DNA from: Verrucomicrobiota bacterium
GTDB taxonomy: Bacteria > Verrucomicrobiota > Verrucomicrobiia > Limisphaerales > UBA9464
Length of the DNA: 64,000 nt
Assembly: GCA_947471985.1 (NCBI GenBank)
Contig: CANIZL010000010.1
Coordinates: 26,947 to 90,946, forward strand
Direction: 5' to 3'
The notes under the pieces are model-generated. The model made no database searches. It was not told where the DNA came from and worked only from the letters and a program-made list of their open reading frames with translations. Each line of letters opens with the position of its first letter. The first letter of the stretch is position 1. The position numbers and the translations under genes are program-made. This document shows positions 40,369-49,863 of this stretch, piece after piece.

Positions 40369-42771
40369 TCATCCAGCGGACTCGCGCCAGCGCTTCAAGC
40401 GAAGTGCGTTGCCCACGACCAATACATCGCTCAGTCCCATCGCCAGGGCGCAGATCACCGGATGCAGCAATCCCAGCGCGGCCAAAGGCACCGCGGCGAC
40501 GTTATACGCAAACGCCCACCAAAGATTCTGTCGCAGGGTTCGTCGCGTGGCCCGGGCAATCCCCAGTGCCTCCACCACGGCGCCCAGATCGGCCCGCAAC
40601 AGCACCACATCCGCCGCCTCCCGGGCCACGTCCGCCGCGCCGGCCACAGCGAGTCCCAAATCCGCCTGCGCCAGGGCGGGACCGTCATTCAGCCCGTCAC
40701 CCACAAAAGCGACGTGGCGACCCGCCGCCTGCAATTCCGCGAGCAGTTCCGCCTTGGCCGCCGGCCGTAGCTGGCCACGGGCCTCCAATTGAACGCCGCG
40801 CGCCGCCAGCGCGGTTTGCAAATCGTGCAGGACCGCATCCACCGCTGTCTGTCGATCCCCGGACAACACCAACAGGGACGGCGCTCGGGCCGGGCCAGTC
40901 CCGCGATTCAGCCCCACCTGCCGGGCCAGGCGCAAAAGCAGCGCCTCAGCATCGGGTCGCAAGGGATCCGCGAGGGCGAAAACACCCACCAACCGGCCTT
41001 CGACCGTGAGTCCGATCAACGATGACCCCGCGGGCACACCCGCCGACAGTGCCGCCCAGTCCTCCGGTGTCGCCATTCCATCCGCCAGCAGCCAGTCCGA
41101 CGAACCCAACTGCACCCAGACCGGACCGGCTTCCGTGGTCACCATCCCGGCCACCCCCGCAGCACGTTCCTCCCGCCAATCGGTCAAGGGCAAAGCCGGC
41201 ACTTCGGGGTTTACCAACGCCCGACTGAAGGGATGTCGCGAAGGCCGGCTGATCGCCGACGCCAGATCCCGCCAGGGCACCACCGGCACCGACTCCGTTT
41301 CGATGGTACGGAAGGTGACCACCGTCGGACGCCCCAGCGTCAGGGTGCCCGTTTTATCAAACGCCACCGTGTCGATCTGTCCGGCGGCTTCCAGAGCGAT
41401 CGCATCACGAATCAGAATGCCCCGCCGGGCCGCGACATTGACCCCGGCCAGCAGCGCCATAGGCGTCGCCAAACCCAGCGCACACGGACAGGCCACGATC
41501 AATACGGCGCAAAAAACATAGAACGCCGCCGCCACGTCGCCGGCCGGCACGTGCGAGCGCCAGAGCCAGCCGCTCAGCTGCTGGTGGACGCTCCGGGCCG
41601 ACTCCGGCGTAAAGCCCCACCAGGCCGCAGCCAGCAGGGCAATCAGCACCACCACCGGAACAAAGATGGAGGCAACCCGGTCGGCCAGGCGCTGAATCCG
41701 GGCCCGGCTCGACTGGGCCCTTTGCACGGCGGCCACGATCCCCGCCAGGGCGGTAGCCTCGCCCAACGCCAGAACCCGGGCCCGTAATCGGCCGCTCTGA
41801 TTCAGGGTCCCGGCATAGAGGCGCGAGCCGATCGTTTTCTCCACCGGCAAAGGTTCCCCGGTCAGCATCGCCTCGGTGACGGCGGATTGTCCGGCCACCA
41901 CTTCGGCGTCCACGGCGACGCGATCGCCCGGTGCCAGTTCCAGCAGATCGCCGATGCGCAGGTTGGCCACCGGCACGTCCTCGAAGCTCTCGTGCGTCGA
42001 GCCCGGGTCCGGGGACCGCACCCGCCGGGCCTGCGAAGGTGCGAGCTGCAACAATTCCTTCACCGCATTGCCCGCTCGGGCGGTGAGCCGCGCCTCCAGC
42101 CAGTGGCCGAACGAAATGAAGGTGAGAATGGTGACGGCTTCGGTGAAAAACAAATGCCCACCCCCGGTCCGGAACAGCTCGGTCGTGCTGTAACCAAACG
42201 CCGCCGCGGACCCCAACGACACCAGGGTGTCCATGTTGGCCTTCCCCGCTTTGAGCTGTCGCCAGGCCCCACGAAAAAAACCGCCGCCGAGCCAGACCTG
42301 CACCGGCAGGGCGAGACCGAAAGCGACCCACGGATACCACGGGCGGTGGGACAGCCCCAATCCCCAATCTCCGAGCCATAGGCCAGCCATGATCACCGCG
42401 CCAAACCAGAGGGGATATTGCCACGGGTTGCCGCCGGCGGGGGTTGTGCCGGGGGCATTTGGCGTCCGCAGCTGCGCGGCATAGCCGGCCGCCGATACCG
42501 CCGCCAGCAATCGGGCGGGGTCCAATGCCAAACCGCTTTCGACCAGCACCTGGGCGGATCCAGCTTGCTGGGAGACGTTCACCGAGCGAACACCGGGCAC
42601 CGCCTGGAGAGCTGCCGTCACGGTTTGAGCACAGTGGCCGCACGTCATTCCCGAGACCGCCAGATCCAGGCGGACACCCCCCGTCATCAAACGGGCATCA
42701 TCCGTCACGGGGGGCGCAGCCGGCGGAACCGGACCACGTCGCGAGCGGAAGCCAATGTTCGTCTCGGACAT
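40369..42771 (-). CDS. copA: Heavy-metal P1B-type ATPase (copper exporter, CopA-like)
   Basis: 800 residues from ATG 42771; an ATG at 42789 is also in frame. It pumps Cu(I) or a related metal across the inner membrane. One N-terminal HMA domain has SGMTCGHCAQTV (C44, C47). Eight hydrophobic segments surround the core motifs: the actuator TGEPLPVEK, the membrane metal site C428-P-C430 in CPCALGLATPMAL, the phosphorylation site DKTGTLT with D472, the SRPSRHPFSRAL nucleotide-binding motif (HP), and GDGLNDGPALAQADLGLAV. The last helices have WWAFAYNVAAVPLAALG and ALAMGLSDVLVVGNALRL, fitting subclass 1B-1 (Cu). Silver or other metals are possible. An MDR oxidoreductase follows 15 bp later, and hemA precedes it with a 64-bp gap. 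Confidence 0.92.
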   Translation of the reverse strand: MSETNIGFRSRRGPVPPAAPPVTDDARLMTGGVRLDLAVSGMTCGHCAQTVTAALQAVPGVRSVNVSQQAGSAQVLVESGLALDPARLLAAVSAAGYAAQLRTPNAPGTTPAGGNPWQYPLWFGAVIMAGLWLGDWGLGLSHRPWYPWVAFGLALPVQVWLGGGFFRGAWRQLKAGKANMDTLVSLGSAAAFGYSTTELFRTGGGHLFFTEAVTILTFISFGHWLEARLTARAGNAVKELLQLAPSQARRVRSPDPGSTHESFEDVPVANLRIGDLLELAPGDRVAVDAEVVAGQSAVTEAMLTGEPLPVEKTIGSRLYAGTLNQSGRLRARVLALGEATALAGIVAAVQRAQSSRARIQRLADRVASIFVPVVVLIALLAAAWWGFTPESARSVHQQLSGWLWRSHVPAGDVAAAFYVFCAVLIVACPCALGLATPMALLAGVNVAARRGILIRDAIALEAAGQIDTVAFDKTGTLTLGRPTVVTFRTIETESVPVVPWRDLASAISRPSRHPFSRALVNPEVPALPLTDWREERAAGVAGMVTTEAGPVWVQLGSSDWLLADGMATPEDWAALSAGVPAGSSLIGLTVEGRLVGVFALADPLRPDAEALLLRLARQVGLNRGTGPARAPSLLVLSGDRQTAVDAVLHDLQTALAARGVQLEARGQLRPAAKAELLAELQAAGRHVAFVGDGLNDGPALAQADLGLAVAGAADVAREAADVVLLRADLGAVVEALGIARATRRTLRQNLWWAFAYNVAAVPLAALGLLHPVICALAMGLSDVLVVGNALRLKRWRESAG

Positions 42772-42835
42772 CCACCCAGCGTCCGGCACGCCGGACCGGA
42801 AGCAAGTCCGGGAAATCCCCCGGCATCCAAGACGC

Positions 42836-43894
42836 CTAACGCGCCGGTCGGGGTGCGGATAATTCTCCTCCCGGAAATCCCGGAACCTGCATCAAATCGC
42901 GGACCTGCGCCCGGATGATCTGCTCGCAGCGATCCCGTTCCACCTGCCGCAGCCGCGTCGCCTCATCCGCCACGGACTGCAGATGATCCACGTTGTAGAG
43001 GAAGACATCGTCGATCTGTTCGCAGTCGGAATCGATGTCACGCGGGACGGCCAGATCGATCAACAGCAGCGGTCGCGCCGCGCGGCGTCGGTGGAGCTGT
43101 ACGAGACGGTCGCGGGTCAGGATGATGTGCGACGCGCCGGTGGCGCTGATGACGATATCAATGCGGGCGAATTCGCTCTCCCAGGCATCGAAGGGAATGG
43201 CCCTTCCGCCCAGTTCCGCGGCGAGCGCCTGGGCGCGTTCGTAAGTGCGGTTGGAAACCAGCACATTGCGGGCCCCGCGACTCATCAGGGCGCGGGCGGT
43301 TTTCTCACTGGTATCCCCCGCGCCGAGGACCAGAACGTCCCGCTGATCGAGGCGATCAAAGATCCGCTCCGCCAATTCCACGGCCACGCTGGCGACGCTG
43401 GTATTGCCCCGCTGGATGTTGGTTTCGGTGCGGATCTTTTTGGCCGCGTTGAAGGCCCGCTGAAAAGCGCGGTTCAGCACCTTCCCGGTGAAGCCCCCCG
43501 CCAGGGCGCGGTCATACGCCAGCTTCAATTGCCCCAGAATCTCGGTCTCACCCAGAACCAGCGAGTCCAAACCAGCCGCCACCCGAAACAAGTGTTCGGC
43601 GGCCACCGCATCCGTGTATTGATAGAATTCCACGTCCGCCGCGCTGACCTGGCGATCAGTAAGTAAAAACTCGCGCAGCGTGGCCGCCAGGACCCGCACA
43701 TCCCCCGAACCAGCGGCATAAAGCTCCGTGCGATTGCAGGTGGACAGAAGTGTGGCTTCGAGGGGTTCGTCCGGACACTGCCCTTGCCGCAGGCGGATCA
43801 GGGTTGGGGCGAGGGCTGCCTCCGGGTACGCGAAGCGTTCCCGCACCTGCACGGGTGCGGATCGATGATTGAGTCCGACGACGACCAAGCCCAT
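42836..43894 (-). CDS. hemA: Glutamyl-tRNA reductase (short form)
   Basis: 352 residues from ATG 43894 (MGLVVVGLNHRSAPVQVRER). It reduces Glu-tRNA to glutamate 1-semialdehyde with NADPH, the first step of C5 tetrapyrrole synthesis. The nucleophilic Cys is C53 in LLSTCNRTELYA; GLDSLVLGETEILGQLK is the active-site loop; VLVLGAGDTSEKTARAL is the NADPH site; and LIDLAVPRDID closes the domain. The C-terminus ends soon after the spinal-helix start (VDHLQSVADEATRLRQVERDRC), so most of the dimerisation domain (about 65 residues in E. coli, total 418) is absent. PVC species seem to share a shorter form, so this need not be a defect. One nucleotide separates the upstream ccsA stop from the start, so hemA and ccsA are co-translated. 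Confidence 0.92.
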   Translation of the reverse strand: MGLVVVGLNHRSAPVQVRERFAYPEAALAPTLIRLRQGQCPDEPLEATLLSTCNRTELYAAGSGDVRVLAATLREFLLTDRQVSAADVEFYQYTDAVAAEHLFRVAAGLDSLVLGETEILGQLKLAYDRALAGGFTGKVLNRAFQRAFNAAKKIRTETNIQRGNTSVASVAVELAERIFDRLDQRDVLVLGAGDTSEKTARALMSRGARNVLVSNRTYERAQALAAELGGRAIPFDAWESEFARIDIVISATGASHIILTRDRLVQLHRRRAARPLLLIDLAVPRDIDSDCEQIDDVFLYNVDHLQSVADEATRLRQVERDRCEQIIRAQVRDLMQVPGFPGGELSAPRPAR

Positions 43895-43895
43895 C

Positions 43896-44765
43896 TCAGT
43901 AGGGGTTGAGTGTCGCTGTAGGCGTCGCCCCACCTCGCCGTGCGGGGGAATGCAGAGCGGACAGTTGATACACCCCCCAAAAGGTGAGTAGCAGAAACCC
44001 GAAGCTCCCCGTGGCCAACCAGGCCAGGCGACGTCCCCGTTGACCGGCCCGCCAGCGCGCCAGCAGGATCACGCCGTACACCAGCCACGTCCCGGCGGAA
44101 TAGAGCACGAACGGGTCGACGCTGAGATACGATCCGGTGGCCAGCTTCAAATAGCGCGTTCCGGTGATCAGCCCACCGGATAACAGCACGAAGCCGCCGC
44201 CGAGCAGAATGGTGACGGCGGCCTCCAACCGGGCAATGGGCGGGAGCAGGGACATGGCCGCCCGCGCCTTGTGTCGCTTGAGGTCCCTGGCTTGGGCGAG
44301 ATACATCGTGCCGGCGAGGGCGCCCAACCCAAAGGCTCCGTACGCGAGGAGAATGAAGGCCGCGTGAATGCTCTGCCACGCCTGGTTCAAATTGAAGTAC
44401 GGTCGCGGTCCACGCGGCGGATCCAACGCCGGCATCAGCGCGAAGACGCCCACGGAGAAGAGCAACGGGGCCACCAAGGCACCCACGAAGCGCAAACGAC
44501 TGAACAAGCCCAACACCAGATACGCCGCACCGGCGGTCCACAGCAGGAAAACGGTGGCCTCATAAAGATTGTTAATCGGGCACGCATTGAGACGGAAGCC
44601 GCGCTGGAACATCGACCACGTATGCGCCATCAGACCGGCGAAGATGAGGGTGTACAGCGCCCGATTATCCCGGCGGAAGCCGCGTTGCCACATGATCGTG
44701 GCAAAAACCGTGGCCAGCCCGTAGAGCCCCACGGCCGACAGAAATCCGATGCGATCAACCTGCAC
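43896..44765 (-). CDS. ccsA: Cytochrome c assembly protein, CcsA/HemX-type membrane protein
   Basis: 289 residues from a GTG at 44765. Eight or so hydrophobic segments carry a WSMFQRGFRLNACPINNLYEA motif, in which CPINNLYEA corresponds to the WWD-like region of the CcsA/CcmC/HemX group. Conserved histidines (ALMAHTWSM, WQSIHAAFILLAY) may hold haem. Role by family: moves or presents haem for cytochrome c maturation (system II), or, in the HemX form linked to hemA, helps control tetrapyrrole synthesis. The stop overlaps hemA by one-base spacing, as in the hemX-hemA arrangement of many bacteria. Which of the two roles applies is open. Confidence 0.85.
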   Translation of the reverse strand: MQVDRIGFLSAVGLYGLATVFATIMWQRGFRRDNRALYTLIFAGLMAHTWSMFQRGFRLNACPINNLYEATVFLLWTAGAAYLVLGLFSRLRFVGALVAPLLFSVGVFALMPALDPPRGPRPYFNLNQAWQSIHAAFILLAYGAFGLGALAGTMYLAQARDLKRHKARAAMSLLPPIARLEAAVTILLGGGFVLLSGGLITGTRYLKLATGSYLSVDPFVLYSAGTWLVYGVILLARWRAGQRGRRLAWLATGSFGFLLLTFWGVYQLSALHSPARRGGATPTATLNPY

Positions 44766-44862
44766 CGTTCCACGTTAACGGAAGGGCGGGCAGCGGGCAG
44801 CCCTTTGTTTGCCGACGCGTTCCGCCGGGCCGGTGCCACGGGCCAGACGCGACGCGCCCGGA

Positions 44863-47028
44863 CTATTCCTCCAGCGCCGCCCGCATGGCGGCGAAGAAAT
44901 CATCGCCCTTCCCGGTCTCCACCACGGCGGATTCCCCTTCCTCCGCGTGCTGCACGCAATCCTCGGGCAATTCGCCGAGGAACTGCGACGGATGGCAGGG
45001 CAGAAGTTGACCATAGCGGCGGCGCGCGGTGCAGTGGGAAATCCGCAGCGTCTCCTGCGCGCGGGTGATGCCCACGTAGAAGAGTCGCCGCTCTTCATCC
45101 AGGGTCCCTTCCACCTTGCTCCGGCTGTGCGGCAGCAGGCCGTCCTCCACCCCCACAATGTGCACGTGCGGAAATTCCAGACCCTTCGCCGCATGCATGG
45201 TGATCAGCGTCACCTCATCGCCCTGACTCTCCTTGTCCTCCTCCCGCTCGGCATTCAGCGTCACCGCCGCCAGATAGTCGTCGAGACGGTCCATCGGTCG
45301 CCCCTTGTAGCGCGGCACGTATACCACCGGCGGCGGCGGTGTGGCCGGTCCGGGAGTCTTGAGGATGTCGTCCAGCGAAACCCGGGCCCGCGGCGTGTTG
45401 GCTGGCGGCGTGGACTTGGACTTCGGATTCTCCCCCTCCGGGCGTGGCCCGTCGAGATCGCCCAGGATCTCCTTGATGTTGCGCACCCGGCCCTCCGCCG
45501 TCTCCAGATCCTTGTCCATGCGGCGCAGCTCTTCAAAGAACCCGATTTCCTCGAGCCACGCCGAAGCCCAATTCCCGAGCGAAATGGGTTCCTCACCCAA
45601 CAGCGGCTGTCGGGTCTTCTCCACCCAGGTACCGAAGCTGGTGATGGCGTCCCGCGTGCGGGTCTGAAAGGACTCCAGCACATCCGTGTGTTTCATCACG
45701 GTGAAGACGCTCGCCTTGCGTTCACTGCTCGCCGTCAACAACCGCTCCATCGTCACATCGCTGAGACCCCGGGCCGGAATGTTCGCGATGCGCAGCAGTC
45801 CGATGTCGTCGTGCGGATTCACGAAGGTCTTGAGAAACGCGAAGAAATCCTTGATCTCGCGCCGGTCGAAAAAGCTCTGCCCGCCGATCAAGTGATAGCG
45901 AATGCGCTTCTTGCGCAGGGCGGTTTCAATGGGTCGGGATTGCAGATTCGTGCGAAAAAGCACCGCCTGCTGGCCCCAACCGATCCGTTTCGCAATCCGG
46001 TCATACTCGATGTCGTCCGCCACCGTCTCCGCCTCTTTCTCGTCCGTCTCGAAACAGGTCAGCACGATCCGGTCCCCGGCGGGCTTGTCCGACCACAGGT
46101 TTTTCCCGCGGCGACGGGGATTGTTTTTAATGACCGCGTTGGCCGCCTTGAGGATGACGTTGGTGGAGCGGTAATTCTGCTCGAGCTTGATGACCTTGAC
46201 CTCGGGATAGTGTTTTTCCAGGTCGAGGATGTTGGCGATCTCCGCGCCGCGCCAGCCGTAGATGGATTGGTCGTCATCACCGACGACGCAGAGGTTGCGG
46301 GACTCCGCGGTCAGGTGCTGCACCAAGGCAAACTGGCTGCCATTGGTGTCCTGATACTCATCGACCATGACGTAGGGCCAGCGTTCGCGGCACGCAGCCA
46401 GGGCGCTGGGATGTTCCCGGAAGAGCCGCAGCGTGAGCAGGATCAGGTCGTCGAAATCCACGGCATTGCACGCATGCAGGGCGGATTCGTATTTCTTGGC
46501 CACGTGTTCCGCGAGGGCGCGGACACTTGGATCGGCAAAATTGGCGGAGTTGGGCCCGCTGTTCTTGAACTTGCTCAGGACCGACAGCACCGCCGAGGCG
46601 TCGGTCTTTTCACCCTTGGCCGAGATCCCGGACAGAATCTTCTTCATCGCCGCCAGCTGATCGCCTTCGTCGTAAATGACGAAGTTGCGCTTGTAGCCGA
46701 GCAATTCGATATGCTGGCGCAGGATGCGGACGCAAAGGCTGTGGAAGGTGCAGAGGGTGGGACGTTCGGGCTTCTCGCCATTCTCCCCCCGGGGCGCCTT
46801 CGGGATCATTTCCGTGACGCGCTGGGACATCTCCTTCGCCGCCTTGTTGGTGAAGGTCACCGCCAAAACCTGGCCGGGGGCGATGCCTTTCTGAAGCATG
46901 TGGGCGATGCGACAGGTGAGGGTGCGGGTCTTGCCGGTACCGGCACCCGCCAGAATGAGCACGGGTCCGCGGTGGGTCACCACCGCGTCCCGCTGTTGCG
47001 GATTAAGCGAACTCAGACTGAAAGACAC
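44863..47028 (-). CDS. pcrA: UvrD/PcrA-type superfamily 1A DNA helicase
   Basis: 721 residues, the usual size. It starts LNPQQRDAVVTHRGPVLILAGAGTGKTRTLTCRI (Q motif and Walker A), then LAVTFTNKAAKEM (motif Ia), CTFHSLCVRILR (Ib/TxGx-like), VMVDEYQDTNGSQ (motif II, Walker B), VVGDDDQSIYGWRGA (motif III), LEQNYRST (motif IV), VTLITMHAAKGLEFPHV (motif V) and YVGITRAQETL (motif VI). It unwinds DNA 3'-5' in repair and plasmid replication. The region between motifs IV and V includes an acidic/proline linker (GPRPEGENPKSKSTPPAN) and is not otherwise unusual. The C-terminal 25 residues (EEGESAVVETGKGDDFFAAMRAALEE) are acidic and could bind RNA polymerase or UvrB, as in PcrA. It is divergent from the LamG gene. 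Confidence 0.93.
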   Translation of the reverse strand: MSFSLSSLNPQQRDAVVTHRGPVLILAGAGTGKTRTLTCRIAHMLQKGIAPGQVLAVTFTNKAAKEMSQRVTEMIPKAPRGENGEKPERPTLCTFHSLCVRILRQHIELLGYKRNFVIYDEGDQLAAMKKILSGISAKGEKTDASAVLSVLSKFKNSGPNSANFADPSVRALAEHVAKKYESALHACNAVDFDDLILLTLRLFREHPSALAACRERWPYVMVDEYQDTNGSQFALVQHLTAESRNLCVVGDDDQSIYGWRGAEIANILDLEKHYPEVKVIKLEQNYRSTNVILKAANAVIKNNPRRRGKNLWSDKPAGDRIVLTCFETDEKEAETVADDIEYDRIAKRIGWGQQAVLFRTNLQSRPIETALRKKRIRYHLIGGQSFFDRREIKDFFAFLKTFVNPHDDIGLLRIANIPARGLSDVTMERLLTASSERKASVFTVMKHTDVLESFQTRTRDAITSFGTWVEKTRQPLLGEEPISLGNWASAWLEEIGFFEELRRMDKDLETAEGRVRNIKEILGDLDGPRPEGENPKSKSTPPANTPRARVSLDDILKTPGPATPPPPVVYVPRYKGRPMDRLDDYLAAVTLNAEREEDKESQGDEVTLITMHAAKGLEFPHVHIVGVEDGLLPHSRSKVEGTLDEERRLFYVGITRAQETLRISHCTARRRYGQLLPCHPSQFLGELPEDCVQHAEEGESAVVETGKGDDFFAAMRAALEE

Positions 47029-47243
47029 TCGCGGAAGAGAGAGGATGAATTTGGAACTGAACAGCGGGAATCGGGCGGTCCGCGCCCTCCCTTTCGCCCC
47101 TCCGGGGCCCCCCAGCCGACGGGTTCAGTCACCGAATAGTTGCGAAATCCGGCGTTGTCAGGTCCGGCCCGATGCGGGACATTCGAGGTTCGGCCCCGGC
47201 CCATCGGTCACGTTGGAGGTACGGGGCGGTAGCTAAACTTGTT

Positions 47244-49799
47244 ATGAAGAAATTCTCTCACTCCCGGCCGGTTTCCCTGGCCATTCTCGCCCTTCCCGGC
47301 GTCGGTGTGCTCGCACCGCTGGCCGCCACCCACGCGGCGGCTTATCCCACCGCAGTGCTCCAGGATGCACCCGCGGCCTACTACCGCTTTGAAGACGCTC
47401 CCAAGGGCGTCGTGAACCTGAACTCGGGCAGTCTCGGCGCGGCCGGCAATGCCACGAATCTCAATGTCTATTCCGTCAGCGGCGCCCTCGCCGGCAACGG
47501 CAATCCGGGTGGTTATTTCGACGGCACCGGCGGCCGGGCCATCATCCCGTTCCAGGCCGCCCTCAATCCGCCCGCCAACACCTCGTTCACCATCGAGTCG
47601 TGGGTGAACACCAGCGTCGAGGTCACCGATTCCCCCGGACCCGCGCCCTTGATGAACCGGTACTCCTACTCGGGGGTAAACCGCCAGGGCTGGGTCTTCT
47701 TCCAGCGCTCGCTCACCACCGGTTGGAACTTTCGCACGTACATCGGGACGGGCAGCAGCACCGGCATCAACATCACGGGCCAGGCCTCAACCCCCGGAGC
47801 CGGTACCGCCGGTACCTGGAGTCACCTCGTGGCGACCTGGGATGGCCCCACCACCACCGCCCGCCTGTACGTCAACGGCGAGAAGGTCGCGGAGGCCACC
47901 GGCGGGTACGTGGCCAACACGGATGACCATCCGGTGGAGGAAGCCGTTCGGGGCGCCGCCGGCATCAGCGTCGGCTCCTACAACAACACCGAGCCCGGCA
48001 GCAATCCGTTCCACGGCAAGGTGGACGAAGTCGCCCTCTACGCGAAGCGGTTGAGCGATGCGGAAGTCCTGTCGCATTACCAAAACGGCACCAATGCCAA
48101 TCGCACCACCGCATACGACGCACTCATCAAGTCCCTCGCGCCGGTCGCGTATCTGCGGTTCGACGAGTCCTCTCCGACCAATGACCAGGCCATCAACATC
48201 GGCAGCGCCGGTCCTTCCGGTAACGGTTTGAATGGCGTCGGCGTCCTGCATCCGGCTGCCGGTGCGGTCGCGGACGGCCTCGATGGCGCCAATGCCTACC
48301 GGTCAAAAGGGACCGGTGGCGGCACCACCACCGTGGTGCCGTGGTCGGCCAAGCTGAATCCCGAGGGCAGCCTGCCCTTTACCGTGGAATCCTGGTTCTA
48401 CGTCGCCCAAGAGGTGACCGATGCCCCCGGACCGGCCCCGTTGATGAACCGCTATTCGTACTCCGGTGCGGATCGCCAGGGCTGGGTCTACTTCCAACGC
48501 TCTCCCACCACGGGTTGGAACTTCCGGACCTACAGTGGTGTAGGTAGCGCCACCGGCGTCAACATCACCGGTCAGGCGAGCAACCCGGATGCCGGCAAAG
48601 CGGGCACCTGGAATCACGTCGTCACCACGTGGGACGGCACCACCGCCACCCTCTACGTGAATGGCGAGCAGGTCGCGCAAGGCACCGGCGGTTATGCCGC
48701 CAACACGGACGACCACGATCCAGCCCAGGCCGTACGCGGTCCGGCTGGATTGGGCATCGGTTCCTACAACAACACCCAGCCCGGTGAGAACGCCTTCACG
48801 GGCCGCGTCGATGAAGTCGCCGTCTACGCTGACGTCCTGAGTGCGGAGCGGGTCCTGGGCCACTACCAAAACGGGACCAACAGCCTGCGCACACTGCCCT
48901 ACGAAGCGGAAGTCCTCGCCGACAAGCCCGTGGAGTTCCTGCGCTTTGACGAGCCAGCCTTCAATCCCGTGGCCAATTCCGGCACCGCCGGAGCGTCTCG
49001 CAATGGCGCCGTGGTGTTCCCCCGGGCGACCGCCAATGGTCCCAGTGGCACGGCGTTCCCGGGCCTCGAGACCGACAATCATGCGCTCGCCTTCGACGCG
49101 CAGAACAGCTTCGTGAGTCTCGGCAACCCCTCGGGTCCGACCCTGGCCAAAAAGTTCTCCGCGGAAGCCTGGATCCGGCCGGACGCCGCCCAAGGCACCG
49201 TCGCGAACGTGCTGGCCCGCGTGCCTTCGCTGGGTGACGAGGACGACCTCTTCCTGCGGATTGTCGACGGCACCGCGTATGAGTTCGGAACGGTCTCGCT
49301 GGTGGGCGAGGATCTGGTCGTGCGCAGCGTCAAAGCGCCCGCCCCGGCGGCGGATTTGAATGGCTCCACGTGGACGCATCTGACCGGAACCTACGACGGC
49401 ACGAAGTGGTCGTTGTACCGGAACGGCGTGCTGCTGGGAACCACTCCCGATACGACCGGCATGGCCGCCGCTCTGGAAACAGATTGGGCCATCGGCAGTC
49501 GCGGTGACGGCATCGGCCGGCTCTTCGCCGGAGCCATCGATGAAGTCGCGCTCTACTCGCAAGCCTTGACCGAGGCCCAGATCCAGGCGCACTACGCCGC
49601 CGCGACGGTGGCCCCGAGTGTGTCGGTTCCGCTGACCATCGTGCGGAACGGCAACAACATCGCCGTCAGTTGGACGGGCGCCGGCGTGCTCCAGGCCGCC
49701 TCCACGGTGAACGGAACTTACGAAGACGTCGCTGGCGCCGCCTCGCCGGCCAAGCTGCCCACCGGTTCCGCCGCGCAGTACTTCCGCCTGCGCAAGTAG
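47244..49799 (+). CDS. Secreted LamG-domain protein (three concanavalin-like domains)
   Basis: 851 residues from ATG 47244, opening a signal peptide (MKKFSHSRPVSLAILALPGVGVLAPLAATHAAA); the upstream in-frame codons from 47172 are not coding-like. Three LamG/concanavalin-like domains (about 40-290, 300-555 and 560-790). Domains 1 and 2 are near-duplicates: both have PGPAPLMNRYSYSG, RQGWV(F/Y)FQRS, TTGWNFRTY and ITGQAS followed by HYQNGTN; the third is diverged. The C-terminal module (about 790-851) reads PLTIVRNGNNIAVSWTGAGVLQAAS, then GTYEDVAGAASPAK and YFRLRK, a typical end of verrucomicrobial secreted proteins that may mark export or surface retention. It probably binds carbohydrate or cell-surface partners. 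A strong intrinsic terminator follows. Confidence 0.86.
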   Translation: MKKFSHSRPVSLAILALPGVGVLAPLAATHAAAYPTAVLQDAPAAYYRFEDAPKGVVNLNSGSLGAAGNATNLNVYSVSGALAGNGNPGGYFDGTGGRAIIPFQAALNPPANTSFTIESWVNTSVEVTDSPGPAPLMNRYSYSGVNRQGWVFFQRSLTTGWNFRTYIGTGSSTGINITGQASTPGAGTAGTWSHLVATWDGPTTTARLYVNGEKVAEATGGYVANTDDHPVEEAVRGAAGISVGSYNNTEPGSNPFHGKVDEVALYAKRLSDAEVLSHYQNGTNANRTTAYDALIKSLAPVAYLRFDESSPTNDQAINIGSAGPSGNGLNGVGVLHPAAGAVADGLDGANAYRSKGTGGGTTTVVPWSAKLNPEGSLPFTVESWFYVAQEVTDAPGPAPLMNRYSYSGADRQGWVYFQRSPTTGWNFRTYSGVGSATGVNITGQASNPDAGKAGTWNHVVTTWDGTTATLYVNGEQVAQGTGGYAANTDDHDPAQAVRGPAGLGIGSYNNTQPGENAFTGRVDEVAVYADVLSAERVLGHYQNGTNSLRTLPYEAEVLADKPVEFLRFDEPAFNPVANSGTAGASRNGAVVFPRATANGPSGTAFPGLETDNHALAFDAQNSFVSLGNPSGPTLAKKFSAEAWIRPDAAQGTVANVLARVPSLGDEDDLFLRIVDGTAYEFGTVSLVGEDLVVRSVKAPAPAADLNGSTWTHLTGTYDGTKWSLYRNGVLLGTTPDTTGMAAALETDWAIGSRGDGIGRLFAGAIDEVALYSQALTEAQIQAHYAAATVAPSVSVPLTIVRNGNNIAVSWTGAGVLQAASTVNGTYEDVAGAASPAKLPTGSAAQYFRLRK

Positions 49800-49827
49800 T
49801 CGACCCCGGGCGCCTCAGTGCCCGACC

Positions 49828-49863
49828 ATCGGCCGTCGCCCTCCGGGGTGACGGCCGATTTTT
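49828..49863 (+). terminator. Intrinsic transcription terminator of the LamG gene
   Basis: A perfect 10-bp stem, ATCGGCCGTC (49828-49837) paired with GACGGCCGAT (49850-49859), around a 12-base loop, continues into a T-run (49859-49863). It lies 29 nt after the stop codon. This is the clearest intrinsic terminator in the window and shows the next gene is transcribed separately. Confidence 0.85.
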
